From: Cyanobacteria bacterium REEB67
GTDB taxonomy: Bacteria; Cyanobacteriota; Vampirovibrionia; Obscuribacterales; Obscuribacteraceae
DNA length: 57,871 nt
Direction of reading: 5' to 3'
Assembly: GCA_018971775.1 (NCBI GenBank)
Contig: JAGXAB010000036.1
Span: forward strand, 1-57,871
The notes under the pieces are model-generated. The model saw only the letters and a program-made list of their open reading frames with translations. It was not told the DNA's origin and searched no databases. A program made the position numbers and the translations under genes. Below are positions 35,147-45,161 of the stretch, one piece after another (position 1 is the stretch's first letter; the number at the start of each line of letters is the position of its first letter).

Positions 35147-37714
35147 TCAAGCTCGCTGCAGATACCGCACCATTTGCGTGTACTCGTTCAGGTCGGCTGA
35201 GGTCTGCTGCAGGTCAGCACCGTCGGCATAGACGTGTACGAGCGGCTCTACGGCATCGGGCAAAATCAATATCCAGTGATCGGGGCGAGTCTGGATCTTG
35301 ACTCCATCGAGCAATTCCATTGGCCGATCGTGGTGTTTTTCGACCAGCAAACGCATGACGCGGCCCTTACGCTCCCAGGGACAATGCACCGAATCTACCT
35401 GATAATAGAGCGGCGGCAAATCGGCCACGGCCTGGTGCAAAGTACGGCCTTGATAGGTCAAATGTTCGAGCACCTGTCCTACAGCAAACATGGCGTCATA
35501 TCCATTTTGGAACTCTGGGAAAATAAAGCAACCATTGGCGCTGCCACCCAGGACGGCCTCTTCCAGACGAGCCGTGGTGCTGCCGATTTCTGTTTCGGAG
35601 GCTTTGCAACGCAGGACTTTGCAGTCATAGCGCGCGGCGATACGCTCGATGATCGAGCTGGCGTTTACAGGCACGACGATCGAACGACCCGGCTTATCGC
35701 GCAGGATAATGTCGGCGACAGTGGCGAGCAAAAGCTCACCGCGGATGATCTGACCGCTTTCGTCGACCAGGGTCATTTGCTCGCCGTTGCGACCAATCTG
35801 CACACCAAAATCGGCGTTGAGAGCCTTGACGACGTCGGCGAGCTGACGGCGCATGGTGATGCGTTCTTCCTGGCGCGGCGGCACGTTACGTATAGAGGAG
35901 TTGAGCACGACGGTCTCGATGCCGAGCTGACCGAGCAAATCGGGCAGGAGCACGCCGGTTTCGGCCATGGCATAGTCGATGACGACTTTTGGTGCATGGG
36001 TGGAGATGTTGCCGGCCTTGGTGACACGCGTGTAGTTTGAACCGGGCACGATACAAAAAGGCACTTTATCTTCCTCGAAGACCTGCCCTTTGACGTGATG
36101 AAGGAATTCATCAACGTAATACTCTTTGACGCGACTGGGGAAGCTGATGGTGCCGACATCACTGGGTGAGCAGCGAGGGAAGTCTTCTTTGAAGAAAGTC
36201 GACTCGATTTTGCGCTCCATGCTCTTGGTGATCGCCACGCCCTGGCTGTCGAAAAATTCGATCGTCACTTTCTCCACTTCGCGCTGCGAGACGCGCACAT
36301 GCACGAGGCCTGTACAGCGCTGCGTTTTGACGTAATAACGCGAAATGGGCAAAGGCATAGATTCGAGGTTCTGTACTTCAATGCCGACCGAGACTAGACC
36401 CGATACCAGAGCGCGACTGATCATCTGACTGACTTTCCAGTAATCGCGACTGACCAGAATCGGACCGGACTTGAGAGTGGCTCCATAAGCAGCTGCCAGA
36501 TTGACGGCAAACTCAGGAGTAATCTCGACGTTAGCAAGACCACGTACACCGTGGGCACCAAATAAGGTGCGGGGAGCACGCGTGCCCCAGATTAGCGAAG
36601 TCAATACTTTCGCGCCGCTATCAACGCTCTTATCAGGCCAGATGCGCACATCGGGATTGATCGTCGCTTCCTGACCAATAGCCGAATTATCGCCGATAAT
36701 GGCGCCTTCCAATAGCTCGGCCGAGTCGTGAATAGTCGAATTGTTGCAAATAACACAGGCGCGGAGCTCGGCTTTGTGACCGACATAAACGTTAGACCAG
36801 ATCACCGGCTGCTTGAGCGAAGCCTTTTCCTGGATAACGACATTGCCACCAATGGTGGTGTAGCTTGAAATATTGGTTTCGCGTCCGATGCGGCAATTTT
36901 CGCCGATCATCACCGGCGCTTCCAGCGTCACTGAGGAATCGATCTGGGTGCCCTGACCGACCCAGACGCCCGGTTCTATTTGCGGCAGATCAATCTTCAT
37001 GTCTACTTTGCCGTCCAGAACATCATGATGAGCCTGACGATAGACGGCGAGGTTACCGATATCGCACCAGTAACCATCGGCGACGTAGCCATACATCGGC
37101 TCGTTGCGAAGGAGCAGCAAGGGGAAAAGATCGTTGGAAAAATCCTGTTCGCGCCCCATGATGATATAGAGCAGGACTTCCGGCTCGAGGATGTAAGTGC
37201 CGGTGTTGACCGTATCAGAGAAGATTTCGGAGGCACCGGGTTTTTCGACAAAGCGCTGGATCTTGCCTTCGTTGTCGGTGATCACAACGCCATAATCGAG
37301 CGGATTTTCCACCCGCTTGAGGATAAGCGTGGCCTTGGACTTTTTCTCTTTGTGAAATTTGACAGCTTTGGCCAGATCGATGTCGGTGAGACTGTCCCCG
37401 GAGATAACGATAAAGGTATCATCGAGCTGGTCTTGAATCGCTTTGACACAACCGGCGGTACCGAGCGCCTTGCCTTCTTCTATCGAATAGCCGATATTGC
37501 AGCCAAAATCGGATCCGTCGCCGAAATAGTCGCGAATGGCATCGGGCAGATAGAAGAGCGTAAAAATGATGTCGCGAAAATCATGTTTCTTGAGCAAGTT
37601 GACGATGTGCTCGGCGATAGGCTTATTAGCCACCGGCACCATCGGCTTGGGCAAATTACAGGTAAGCGGTCTGAGTCGGGTGCCGGATCCACCGGCCATG
37701 ATTACCGCTTTCAT
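35147..37714 (-). CDS. Mannose-1-phosphate guanylyltransferase / phosphomannomutase-like fusion
   Basis: Residues 1-~235 are a sugar nucleotidyltransferase (MKAVIMAGGSGTRLRPLTCNLPKP, typed here in part; ISGDSLTDIDL; GTYILEP). Residues ~240-370 are left-handed beta-helix repeats (hexapeptides such as IGENCRIG, IGDNSAIG). The last ~480 residues have the fold of alpha-D-phosphohexomutases. I find no TASHNP-like phosphoserine loop: the equivalent stretch reads TGLVHVRVSQREVEKV. This three-part fusion is known in Cyanobacteria and other phyla, also without the serine. It should make GDP-mannose or another NDP-sugar. Start ATG 37714 with GGAGG upstream; TTG at 37720 is the longer option. Confidence 0.88.
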   Translation of the reverse strand: MKAVIMAGGSGTRLRPLTCNLPKPMVPVANKPIAEHIVNLLKKHDFRDIIFTLFYLPDAIRDYFGDGSDFGCNIGYSIEEGKALGTAGCVKAIQDQLDDTFIVISGDSLTDIDLAKAVKFHKEKKSKATLILKRVENPLDYGVVITDNEGKIQRFVEKPGASEIFSDTVNTGTYILEPEVLLYIIMGREQDFSNDLFPLLLLRNEPMYGYVADGYWCDIGNLAVYRQAHHDVLDGKVDMKIDLPQIEPGVWVGQGTQIDSSVTLEAPVMIGENCRIGRETNISSYTTIGGNVVIQEKASLKQPVIWSNVYVGHKAELRACVICNNSTIHDSAELLEGAIIGDNSAIGQEATINPDVRIWPDKSVDSGAKVLTSLIWGTRAPRTLFGAHGVRGLANVEITPEFAVNLAAAYGATLKSGPILVSRDYWKVSQMISRALVSGLVSVGIEVQNLESMPLPISRYYVKTQRCTGLVHVRVSQREVEKVTIEFFDSQGVAITKSMERKIESTFFKEDFPRCSPSDVGTISFPSRVKEYYVDEFLHHVKGQVFEEDKVPFCIVPGSNYTRVTKAGNISTHAPKVVIDYAMAETGVLLPDLLGQLGIETVVLNSSIRNVPPRQEERITMRRQLADVVKALNADFGVQIGRNGEQMTLVDESGQIIRGELLLATVADIILRDKPGRSIVVPVNASSIIERIAARYDCKVLRCKASETEIGSTTARLEEAVLGGSANGCFIFPEFQNGYDAMFAVGQVLEHLTYQGRTLHQAVADLPPLYYQVDSVHCPWERKGRVMRLLVEKHHDRPMELLDGVKIQTRPDHWILILPDAVEPLVHVYADGADLQQTSADLNEYTQMVRYLQRA

Positions 37715-37780
37715 GCTCAATTCCTCCTCGTTAGGACCTTAATTAATTTCTGGACTTAGCTGACTGGACACTTACAACTC

Positions 37781-39085
37781 TTACATCGATTTTTTGCCGC
37801 CGGGCTTAGCTGGCGCCACCGCCTGCGGTGCCACGGCCTTATCCTTGGACTGGGCCGCGGCCTTTTCGGCAGCGGCTGCCGCATCGGCATTGCGTGCGCT
37901 GACGAGGGCAGCGTCGCGCAAGACTTTTTCGTAGACTTCGTAAGTGCGTTTGGCGATAACCTTCCAGTTGTATATATGCTGCACTTTATCATAGCCGGTT
38001 TCTTTCAAGCGCTGCGCCAGCTCAGGATTGCGCAGGACCTGCAAGAGGCCCCAGGCGAGCGAGCCGGCGTCGCCGGCATAGGTGGTGACACCGGTGACCA
38101 TGTGTTCGACAAAGTCCTTCAAACCACCGACATCGGTGGTGACAACCGGCACCTGCGCCGCCATGCCTTCCAGAGCGACAATGCCAAAAGGCTCATAGAG
38201 ACTGGGTATGCATACGGCATCAGAAATTTTATAGAGACGTCTGAGCTCATCGTCGCCGACATAACCGAGGAAATGAATGCTGTCCGAAATACCGAGCGCT
38301 TCGGCCTGACGCTTCAGATCATCGAGATAATAGCCGGTGCCAACCAGCAAAAACTGCGTGCCGGGGCGCTCGGACAAAATGCGCGGAGCGGCATCGAGCA
38401 GGACTTGTACGCCTTTTTCGCGAACCATGCGGCCGACATAGAGGACGATCTGCTCCTGTTCCCAGGCATAGTTGTTGCGCATCGGACGGGGATCAAAATC
38501 AAAATCGAAGACGCTGGGATCGGTGCCGTTGGGCACGATCACTATTTTATCGGCGGGCATGCCGAAGAGCGATTGCAGCTCGGCGTGCATGGCATGAGAA
38601 TTGACGATCACTTCCCAGGCTTCGAAAGTCAAACGCCACTCCATCTGGTGAATATAGCGCTGCAGGTCGTTGTGTGTGCCGTGCATGCGTCCCGATTCGG
38701 TGGCGTGCATGGTGGCAACAAAAGGTATGCCAAAGCCGCTCTTCATCACCCAGGCGGCGTCAGTGACCATCCAGTCATGGGCGTGGACGATGTCGAAGGG
38801 CGTTTTTTGATGGATTTGAATGGCGTATTGCAAAAGGCCGAAGTTGAGACGGTTGACCCAGGTGACAAAATCCGGAGTCATGTCGGTCTGGGTTTTGACG
38901 CGGTGTACGTGCACACCGCCTTCGTCGATGGAATGCTCGGGTTGGCCAGGGTGGTCGGCGGTGACAACATGCACTTCCAGACCCATTTTCACCAGCTCTT
39001 GCGAGAGAGCCCAGACAACTCGGGCCAGTCCACCGATGATGCGCGGCGGATATTCCCAGGACAACATCAAAACTCTTTTTGGCAA
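37781..39085 (-). CDS. GT4-family glycosyltransferase (glycogen-synthase-like fold)
   Basis: A GT-B enzyme of 434 residues: N-terminal WEYPPRIIGGLARVVWALSQEL (Gly-rich donor loop), DIVHAHDWM, then the C-terminal domain with VLYVGRMVREKGVQVLLDA and the GT4 signature PSLYEPFGIVALEGMA (E-x7-E). The last ~35 residues are Ala/Lys/Pro-rich and disordered. It transfers a sugar from an NDP donor; the acceptor is unknown. It starts with TTG at 39085, because the next in-frame ATG would remove the first strand. With the guanylyltransferase fusion 66 bases downstream, a role in an extracellular or storage glycan is likely. Confidence 0.9.
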   Translation of the reverse strand: MPKRVLMLSWEYPPRIIGGLARVVWALSQELVKMGLEVHVVTADHPGQPEHSIDEGGVHVHRVKTQTDMTPDFVTWVNRLNFGLLQYAIQIHQKTPFDIVHAHDWMVTDAAWVMKSGFGIPFVATMHATESGRMHGTHNDLQRYIHQMEWRLTFEAWEVIVNSHAMHAELQSLFGMPADKIVIVPNGTDPSVFDFDFDPRPMRNNYAWEQEQIVLYVGRMVREKGVQVLLDAAPRILSERPGTQFLLVGTGYYLDDLKRQAEALGISDSIHFLGYVGDDELRRLYKISDAVCIPSLYEPFGIVALEGMAAQVPVVTTDVGGLKDFVEHMVTGVTTYAGDAGSLAWGLLQVLRNPELAQRLKETGYDKVQHIYNWKVIAKRTYEVYEKVLRDAALVSARNADAAAAAEKAAAQSKDKAVAPQAVAPAKPGGKKSM

Positions 39086-39103
39086 TTTGCCCCCTTGCTT
39101 CTA

Positions 39104-40141
39104 TTACTCACTGGCCAGCGGTCTGCTGAGCAGCGCCATGATAACGTTTGCCGGCGTGGAAATACCCTTTAGTGTGGACTCAACCTGCTCTGCAATGGGC
39201 AGCTCCAGCCCTAACCTTTGAGAAAGTTCACAAACTGCTGCAGCGGTTGTCACACCCTCTGCCACAGCTCCCAGCTCACCAAGGATCTGGTCCAGCGATT
39301 TGCCCCTGACTAGCTCGAAACCGACTCGATAATTGCGCGATAGCGGCGAAGCGCAGGTGGCAAAGAGGTCGCCCATACCGGATAGTCCGGCGAGGGTGTC
39401 CGCTTCAGCACCAAGTCTAACCGCCAAACGGGTCATTTCGGCAAGTCCGCGGGTTAAAAGTGCGGCCTTGGCATTTACACCAAGACCAAGTCCGTCGCAA
39501 CTGCCAGCAGCGATGGCGATGATATTTTTGAAAGTGCCGCCCAGCTCGCAGCCCACCACGTCGTCATTAGCATAAAGACGAAATTTAGAGACGCTCAGCC
39601 GCTCCTGAAGTGCCCGGGCCACTTCCAGGTCGGCACAGGCGATGACGGAAGCGGCCGGCATGCCTTTGAGAATTTCCTCGGAGAGATTGGGCCCGCTCAA
39701 AGCGGCGACCGAATGACCGGCCAGGACCTCCTGCAAAACTTCGGTCATGCGCATCAAAGAGCCGAGCTCGAGCCCCTTGACGGCGCTGACGAGAATGGGC
39801 GGGATGGGCTGATGGGTTTCTTGCTCGAGTACGCCGAGCTGGACGCCCACCTCTTGACCAAGCTCCCGCATCGATTGCGAGGTGCAGGCAAAAACAATGA
39901 TGACGGCGCCTGCCAGGACGTCGCCGAGATTGTCAGTAATGGAAATATCAGGAGAAAGTCCGTAACCGCGCGGTTTGTCCATCACGCGCGTTTCAGATAG
40001 CCTGGCCGCCTTGATCGGATCGCGACAATAGACGGCCACATGCTTTTGATTTTTGCCCGGTTGAGCCCACAGATTGGCCAGGGTAAGTCCCCAGGCTCCG
40101 GCTCCTAACACTGCTATTTTGGGCGCCTTTTTCTCAATCAT
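39104..40141 (-). CDS. gpsA: NAD(P)-dependent glycerol-3-phosphate dehydrogenase
   Basis: GpsA reduces dihydroxyacetone phosphate to sn-glycerol-3-phosphate for phospholipids. It has the Rossmann start LGAGAWGLTLANL, the SAVKGLE block, catalytic Lys in GGTFKNIIAIAAG, ALLTRGLAEMTRL, and GMGDLFATCASPLSRNYRVG near the C-terminal part. Length 345 is typical. The start overlaps the end of the GGDEF gene by 4 bases, so it is translationally coupled to a signalling operon. Confidence 0.95.
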   Translation of the reverse strand: MIEKKAPKIAVLGAGAWGLTLANLWAQPGKNQKHVAVYCRDPIKAARLSETRVMDKPRGYGLSPDISITDNLGDVLAGAVIIVFACTSQSMRELGQEVGVQLGVLEQETHQPIPPILVSAVKGLELGSLMRMTEVLQEVLAGHSVAALSGPNLSEEILKGMPAASVIACADLEVARALQERLSVSKFRLYANDDVVGCELGGTFKNIIAIAAGSCDGLGLGVNAKAALLTRGLAEMTRLAVRLGAEADTLAGLSGMGDLFATCASPLSRNYRVGFELVRGKSLDQILGELGAVAEGVTTAAAVCELSQRLGLELPIAEQVESTLKGISTPANVIMALLSRPLASE

Positions 40142-41802
40142 CGTGGCTGCGGAGTCTGACTCATATCCTCACTGTAAGCGATTGCGCAATTGCGCCCCGC
40201 CGCTTTTGCCTGGGCCAGGGCCTTGCCGGCGGCGCCGAGCCAGGTCTCAAGGGTCATCGTCTGAGCGTCGAGGACAGCGATACCGGCCGAGCAAGTGGCA
40301 TAGAAACCGGCATGGGAGAGGGTAGAGTGCTGAATCGAGGCAAAGTCGGCAATCAATCGGGAAGCAAGGGCAAGCGCCTCCGCCTCATCGAGACCGTCGC
40401 CGATAATACCAAACTCATCACCGGAATAACGACCGATAATATCCGACTGCCGCAAGCGTCGGCTGAGCAGCATCGAAAGAGCGACCAGCACTTTGTCGCC
40501 ACCCGGGTAGCCATGACGCTCGTTGATCGAGCGGAAGTAGTCGATGTCGAGCAGGATCAAAACGGTGAAACCGCTGTGACGCTTGCGTTGATGGATAACT
40601 GTCTGGGCCTGCTCCATAAAGGAAGTATGGTTGAGCGAATTGGTCAGGCCGTCCCGGTGCAGAAGTGTGCGCAGGAAGCGCGCCCGCTCCAGCCTGGAAG
40701 AAACCGAGCTGAGCAGCAAAGCCGGGGGCACGGGCTTGACCAGGTGGTCGTCGCCACCGGCGCGAGCGCTCTCGATGCGGGCATCTATTTGCCCCTGGGT
40801 AGTCAAAAACAAAATCGGCAAAGTGGCGTGCCGCTCGTCCTGACGCACGTAGCGAGCTAGCTCGTAGCCGGTCATACCGGGCAGCATCACGTCGAGCAGG
40901 ACAAGATCCGGTTGGAAAGCCGACATATAAGATTCGAAGTTTTTTGGATCGGTGCAGGTGCGCACCTGATATCCGGCCGATTCTAAAAAGGCGCGGATAA
41001 AGGCGGCCTGGTCCGGGTCGTCTTCGACCGAGAGAATGCGCGGTGTTTCTTGATAACGCTTGTCGAGCAAATAGCGCAAGCGACGGAACATCGCCTTGGT
41101 ATCGACTGGTTTTTCGAAGTGAGCATCGGCACCGCAGTGAATCGAGCGTACTTTGTCGAGGAAGCCGGTTTGCTTCGAGACAATGACAATCGCCATTTCA
41201 TCGCCGCCGGGCATGGTTCTGATTTTTTCCACTAGTTCATAGGCATCGCCGTCGGCAAGCGGGATCTCAAGGATGAGACCTTCGGGCATGCGCTTTTCGA
41301 GCTCACTGAGGGTGGTGGCAACGGATCTGGCACTGCGGAAGCCGTAGCCGTTTTCTTCGACCATCTTGCGCAGCGACAACAAATCCTTCTGGTCTTCGTC
41401 GATCACCAGAATCTCTTGTCGACCGGATGTGGCCATCGGCCTGACACGGCCAAGGTTAGTCGTTTCAGGCGGATCATCGCCGCCGGTAAATTGACCGGAG
41501 AGTTCCTGTAAGAGCGCTTTGAGTCGCTCTAGATCGGCCGGTTGAGCCGGTCCTTGATGTTTAGTAATTGTCTCGCAGAGTTTTTCGCCTTCGACACCGA
41601 GGGCCGAGACTCGCTGGAAACCGTACATAGAGCCGGAGCCGGCCAACCAGTGAAAGTGCCGGCTAAGCTGGACAGCCAGGTCCTTATTCATCGGATTGGA
41701 AATGAGCTTGGTGACAAGCTCGATGATCTGTGTCAGGCGATCGGTGGAGCGCTGCACATACTGACTCTTCAGCTCAGAGAAGGTTTCCTGCCAGGAGGCC
41801 AT
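40138..41802 (-). CDS. Hpt-REC-REC-GGDEF signalling protein
   Basis: Four domains can be read. Residues ~1-105: Hpt-like helical bundle with His51 in HWLAGSG. Residues ~130-245: a receiver whose phospho-acceptor is replaced by Glu179 in LILEIPLADGD. Residues ~250-370: an intact receiver (VLLDVMLPGMTG). Residues ~380-550: a GGDEF diguanylate cyclase domain with LLDIDYFRSINERHG, GGDKVLVALS, and the active loop as SGDEF rather than GGDEF. It would make c-di-GMP if active. It sits between the single receivers and gpsA. Confidence 0.9.
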   Translation of the reverse strand: MASWQETFSELKSQYVQRSTDRLTQIIELVTKLISNPMNKDLAVQLSRHFHWLAGSGSMYGFQRVSALGVEGEKLCETITKHQGPAQPADLERLKALLQELSGQFTGGDDPPETTNLGRVRPMATSGRQEILVIDEDQKDLLSLRKMVEENGYGFRSARSVATTLSELEKRMPEGLILEIPLADGDAYELVEKIRTMPGGDEMAIVIVSKQTGFLDKVRSIHCGADAHFEKPVDTKAMFRRLRYLLDKRYQETPRILSVEDDPDQAAFIRAFLESAGYQVRTCTDPKNFESYMSAFQPDLVLLDVMLPGMTGYELARYVRQDERHATLPILFLTTQGQIDARIESARAGGDDHLVKPVPPALLLSSVSSRLERARFLRTLLHRDGLTNSLNHTSFMEQAQTVIHQRKRHSGFTVLILLDIDYFRSINERHGYPGGDKVLVALSMLLSRRLRQSDIIGRYSGDEFGIIGDGLDEAEALALASRLIADFASIQHSTLSHAGFYATCSAGIAVLDAQTMTLETWLGAAGKALAQAKAAGRNCAIAYSEDMSQTPQPR

Positions 41803-41807
41803 TGAAC

Positions 41808-42173
41808 TTAGCCCTCCAGGATCGCTTTCATTTGATTGGCCAGAACGGTCGGATCAAAGGGCTTTGTCAAAATGCCGCGAGCGCCCATGCGTTTCAACCT
41901 TTCCATCTCAGTTGTCATCACCTTTGCCGTCAGGAAAATGACTGGAATATTGCGAGTGCGCTCGTGACTGCGCAGCGCTTCCAGGGTGCTTGGACCATCC
42001 ATTATTGGCATCATCATGTCGAGCAAAATGACATCGGGCTGTTCCGCCGCAGCCTTGTTGATGCCGTCCTGTCCGTTTTCGGCCTCGATAACTTCGAGAC
42101 CACCCAAAATGCTCAGACTCATGCTTGCAATCGCGCGGGTATCTTCTTCATCGTCGATGATGAGAACTCTCAT
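41808..42173 (-). CDS. Stand-alone response regulator receiver
   Basis: A single 121-residue receiver domain with the acidic pocket (IDDEED), phospho-acceptor Asp in VILLDMMMPIMDG, Thr in FLTA, and Lys in LTKPFD. Proteins like this shuttle phosphoryl groups or act through protein contacts (CheY/DivK-like). It ends 5 bases before the Hpt-REC-GGDEF gene. Confidence 0.93.
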   Translation of the reverse strand: MRVLIIDDEEDTRAIASMSLSILGGLEVIEAENGQDGINKAAAEQPDVILLDMMMPIMDGPSTLEALRSHERTRNIPVIFLTAKVMTTEMERLKRMGARGILTKPFDPTVLANQMKAILEG

Positions 42174-42279
42174 GCTTTTTCCTATCCCCTAACAAAAAAT
42201 TTGCCCGTCGCCAAAATATGCCAAGATATTGCTATAAAAATAGCCGCCATTAATACATTAATACCCAGCTTTGCTGAGT

Positions 42280-42690
42280 TCACTCCGATAATTCTGCTAC
42301 AGCTTCCGGCTCCCTGTATTTGCCGGCGTTGCGCAGGATTTTTTTGATCTGATCGCTCAAGCGCTCGGGGTCGAACGGTTTGGTGATTACGGCGAGCGCA
42401 CCCAGCTTTTTCATCTCATCAAAACCTTCGAACATGCCTTTGGTGGTGCAAAAAATCACCGGCACATCCCTGGTGGAGGGATTCTGGCGCAAATTGGCCA
42501 GGGTCTCCTGACCATCCATCCCCGGCATCATCAGATCGAGGAGAATGACGTCAGGACAATCGGCCGCCGCCATCTTCAGCCCTTCGGAGCCAGAGCCGGC
42601 TTCGACAACATCATCGCCGGATAGCAGGCCCAGACAGGTGCTGGCTACTACCCGGAAGTCTTCTTCATCGTCAATAATTAAAACCTTCAT
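42280..42690 (-). CDS. Stand-alone response regulator receiver
   Basis: A 136-residue receiver similar to the next gene in the operon: IDDEEDFR acidic pocket, VILLDLMMPGMDG with the acceptor Asp, FCTTK and ITKPFDPERL. The last ~15 residues are a short tail. It is 29 bases after the histidine kinase stop codon. Likely one target of that kinase. Confidence 0.93.
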   Translation of the reverse strand: MKVLIIDDEEDFRVVASTCLGLLSGDDVVEAGSGSEGLKMAAADCPDVILLDLMMPGMDGQETLANLRQNPSTRDVPVIFCTTKGMFEGFDEMKKLGALAVITKPFDPERLSDQIKKILRNAGKYREPEAVAELSE

Positions 42691-42719
42691 GGAAATTACT
42701 TACCATTGAAAGTTGCGAA

Positions 42720-44993
42720 TTAACCGCGCGGAACCATATTTACCAATTGATTCTCGGGGGTCTCGAGATTGAGCTTGACAATCTGCGCCGCCTTGGGCAC
42801 ACGGAACCAGAAAGTCGAGCCCTTGCCTTCTTCCGACTCGACACCGATGGTGCCGCCGTGTTGTTCGACGATGCCTTTGCAGATGGCCAGACCGAGACCT
42901 GTACCGCCTTTCTTCTTGGCGTCGGAGGCTTCGACCTGCTGGAATCTCTGGAACAGGCGGTTTTTGAAAGCTTCCGGAATACCGCGACCACGGTCGGTGA
43001 CGTGCACTTCGATCATATTGCCGGCGATCTCGCGCGATGACACAGTGACGACAGCACCCTTGGGTGAGAATTTGACGGCGTTGGAAACCAGGTTGACCAG
43101 TACCTGTACGAGTCTGTCTCCGTCGGCGTGGACGACGTTTGGCGAAGCTTGAAATTCGAGTGTAACGCCATTGTTCTGAGCAAAAGTATTGACCGCTTGC
43201 TCGGAGCGCTCGAAGACATTGCCGAGGACGCAATCTTCCATCTGCATGTCGAGCTTGCCGGCTTCCAGTTTTTCGATGTCGAGGATGTCGTTGATCAGAC
43301 CAATCAAGCGAATCGTGTTGCGCTCAGCGATCGATACTACTTTTTTGGCCGCTTCCGGCAGGCCGCCCATCGCACCTACAGCCAGCAGTGTGAGTGAGCC
43401 GCGAATGGAGGTAAGTGGTGTACGCAATTCGTGGCTGACCGTCGAGACGAATTCCTTCTTCATGCGCTCAACTTCCTTACGCTCGGATACGTCCAGGATG
43501 TTGGCCATGTAGCGCACCTGGCCATCGGGCGACGATAGCTCGGAGAGCGAAATTTCGACAGGGAAATCTTCGTTGCCGTTTTTCAAGCAATCGAATTCAC
43601 CGATGCGATTGAAGGCTTTCGTAAAGAGAGTCTCCATAAAGGATTGGCGATCGCTCGGATCTTCGACGTTGAAGATTTTGGAATCGGTAAAGAGCGACAT
43701 GACATGACGCCCCGTGAGCTCGTGGCTGCGCAGGGCAAACATGCTCTCGGTGCGGGGATTGACCTGCTCGACCTTGCCTTCTTTGGTCATAATAATCAGG
43801 CCGACCAGCATATGCTCGATGATGTTGCGGATGCGCTGTTCGTTGGCCTTGATGGCGTCTTCTACCAATTTACGCTGGGTGATGTCGTGGGCTACGCAAA
43901 ACAAAGCGCGGTCTTTTTCCGACCAGTCTGCCGACCACAAGACGTTGACCAGGGCACCGTCTCTTTTTTTGACGCGATTTTCAAACGAAACTTTGGAGGT
44001 GGCACCACGCACCGAGCGCACGGCGCGGATAGTGTCAGGTACATCTTCGGGGACGATTACTTCGATGAAGCGGCGGCCCATGAGCTCGTCGGGGTAATAG
44101 CCCCAGGAGTCGTAAGAGGCGGGGTTTACGGCGACGAACTTACCGTCCATGTCTATAGAACAAATAACGTCGGCGGCGTTTTCGATTACGGCGCGCTCCT
44201 TGCGGCTGGCTTCGGCGAGGGCTTCTGCCATGCTCCGGAAGGCATCATCCAGGTGGGCGATTTCATCCGAGCCTTTTAACGGCGCGTTCAAACGCTGACC
44301 ACGAGCCAATCTAAATGAGTTATCGGTGACGGTGCCCAAGCGCAAGGAAATGCTCTTGAGGAAGTAATACAACAAGCCGAAGGCTATGGCGATGTTGAGC
44401 ACGACGCCTATGACCAGCGAAACTTTGACCATGGTGCGCGAGCGGTTTTGCTCTTCCGGGCTCAAGCTTTCTAATTTGCGCTCGTCTTCGGTCAGGCCTT
44501 TGAGCTCGTCTTGCAACTGGTCGGCCAGTTGGCGGATCTGCTTATACATGTGCCGGGCTCGGAACTGGGCCACGTCAACGCGGTTGTCGTCGATTGCCGC
44601 TTTTGCCTCACCGAGGATCTTCAAACCATCAGAAGTGATTGTTTGCAGGCGGATGAGAATGGCCTGCTGTTTCTCGTTGTCGCCGACAAGCGCCTTGAGC
44701 TCGACTAAGTCGGAGGGAATCTGTCGGACGATTTTGTCGTATCTATCTGAGAACAGTGGGCTCTTGGTGATACTGTAACCACCCATGGCCACGCCGGCGT
44801 CATAAAACAATTTGGAAAGGGCATTTGCCTGCGAAATGATCGCCTTGGACCGGACCTGTCTCTGGACTTCGGTCTCGGCATTTTGCAGCAGCACGGAGAG
44901 GACGATCAAGAAAATCAATTCGAAGACCAGGGGCACAAGGACAAGGATGAACCCCTTGTGCGATATTTTGAGGTCTAAATTGAAGCGTCTCAT
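42720..44993 (-). CDS. PAS-containing hybrid-type membrane sensor histidine kinase (no receiver)
   Basis: A 757-residue kinase. A first membrane helix (LVLVPLVFELIFLIVLSVLL, ~17-36) and a second near 195-213 flank a ~155-residue helical sensor like CHASE3; then a HAMP domain (~215-265), two PAS domains (~270-380 and ~390-510), HisKA with STVSHELRTPLTSIRGS, and HATPase with LVNLVSNAVKFSP, VTDRGRGIP and GGTGLGLAICKGI. The ligand is unknown. It is the first gene of a minus-strand run with two receivers and the Hpt-GGDEF protein. Confidence 0.95.
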   Translation of the reverse strand: MRRFNLDLKISHKGFILVLVPLVFELIFLIVLSVLLQNAETEVQRQVRSKAIISQANALSKLFYDAGVAMGGYSITKSPLFSDRYDKIVRQIPSDLVELKALVGDNEKQQAILIRLQTITSDGLKILGEAKAAIDDNRVDVAQFRARHMYKQIRQLADQLQDELKGLTEDERKLESLSPEEQNRSRTMVKVSLVIGVVLNIAIAFGLLYYFLKSISLRLGTVTDNSFRLARGQRLNAPLKGSDEIAHLDDAFRSMAEALAEASRKERAVIENAADVICSIDMDGKFVAVNPASYDSWGYYPDELMGRRFIEVIVPEDVPDTIRAVRSVRGATSKVSFENRVKKRDGALVNVLWSADWSEKDRALFCVAHDITQRKLVEDAIKANEQRIRNIIEHMLVGLIIMTKEGKVEQVNPRTESMFALRSHELTGRHVMSLFTDSKIFNVEDPSDRQSFMETLFTKAFNRIGEFDCLKNGNEDFPVEISLSELSSPDGQVRYMANILDVSERKEVERMKKEFVSTVSHELRTPLTSIRGSLTLLAVGAMGGLPEAAKKVVSIAERNTIRLIGLINDILDIEKLEAGKLDMQMEDCVLGNVFERSEQAVNTFAQNNGVTLEFQASPNVVHADGDRLVQVLVNLVSNAVKFSPKGAVVTVSSREIAGNMIEVHVTDRGRGIPEAFKNRLFQRFQQVEASDAKKKGGTGLGLAICKGIVEQHGGTIGVESEEGKGSTFWFRVPKAAQIVKLNLETPENQLVNMVPRG

Positions 44994-45161
44994 CGGCTCT
45001 CAGGTATCCACATTACGTACGAAATAACGGCCTTTTCCGGCCTTTTTCCTGCCAACTATCTATATTTGTACCCATTTTATGGCATTTATATGGCGGGGCT
45101 GGAGAAAATTGGGAATTTGGGGGATTTTGGGCAGGCAATTATGCAGCTTCTGCCCCGGAAA

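Noticed and set aside
35234..36040. 268-codon + frame inside the guanylyltransferase fusion
   Set aside because: Antisense to a protein with recognisable domains and no start signal of its own.
37976..39172. 398-codon + frame opposite the GT4 gene
   Set aside because: The GT4 motifs on the minus strand are decisive; the + frame reads as an antisense shadow.
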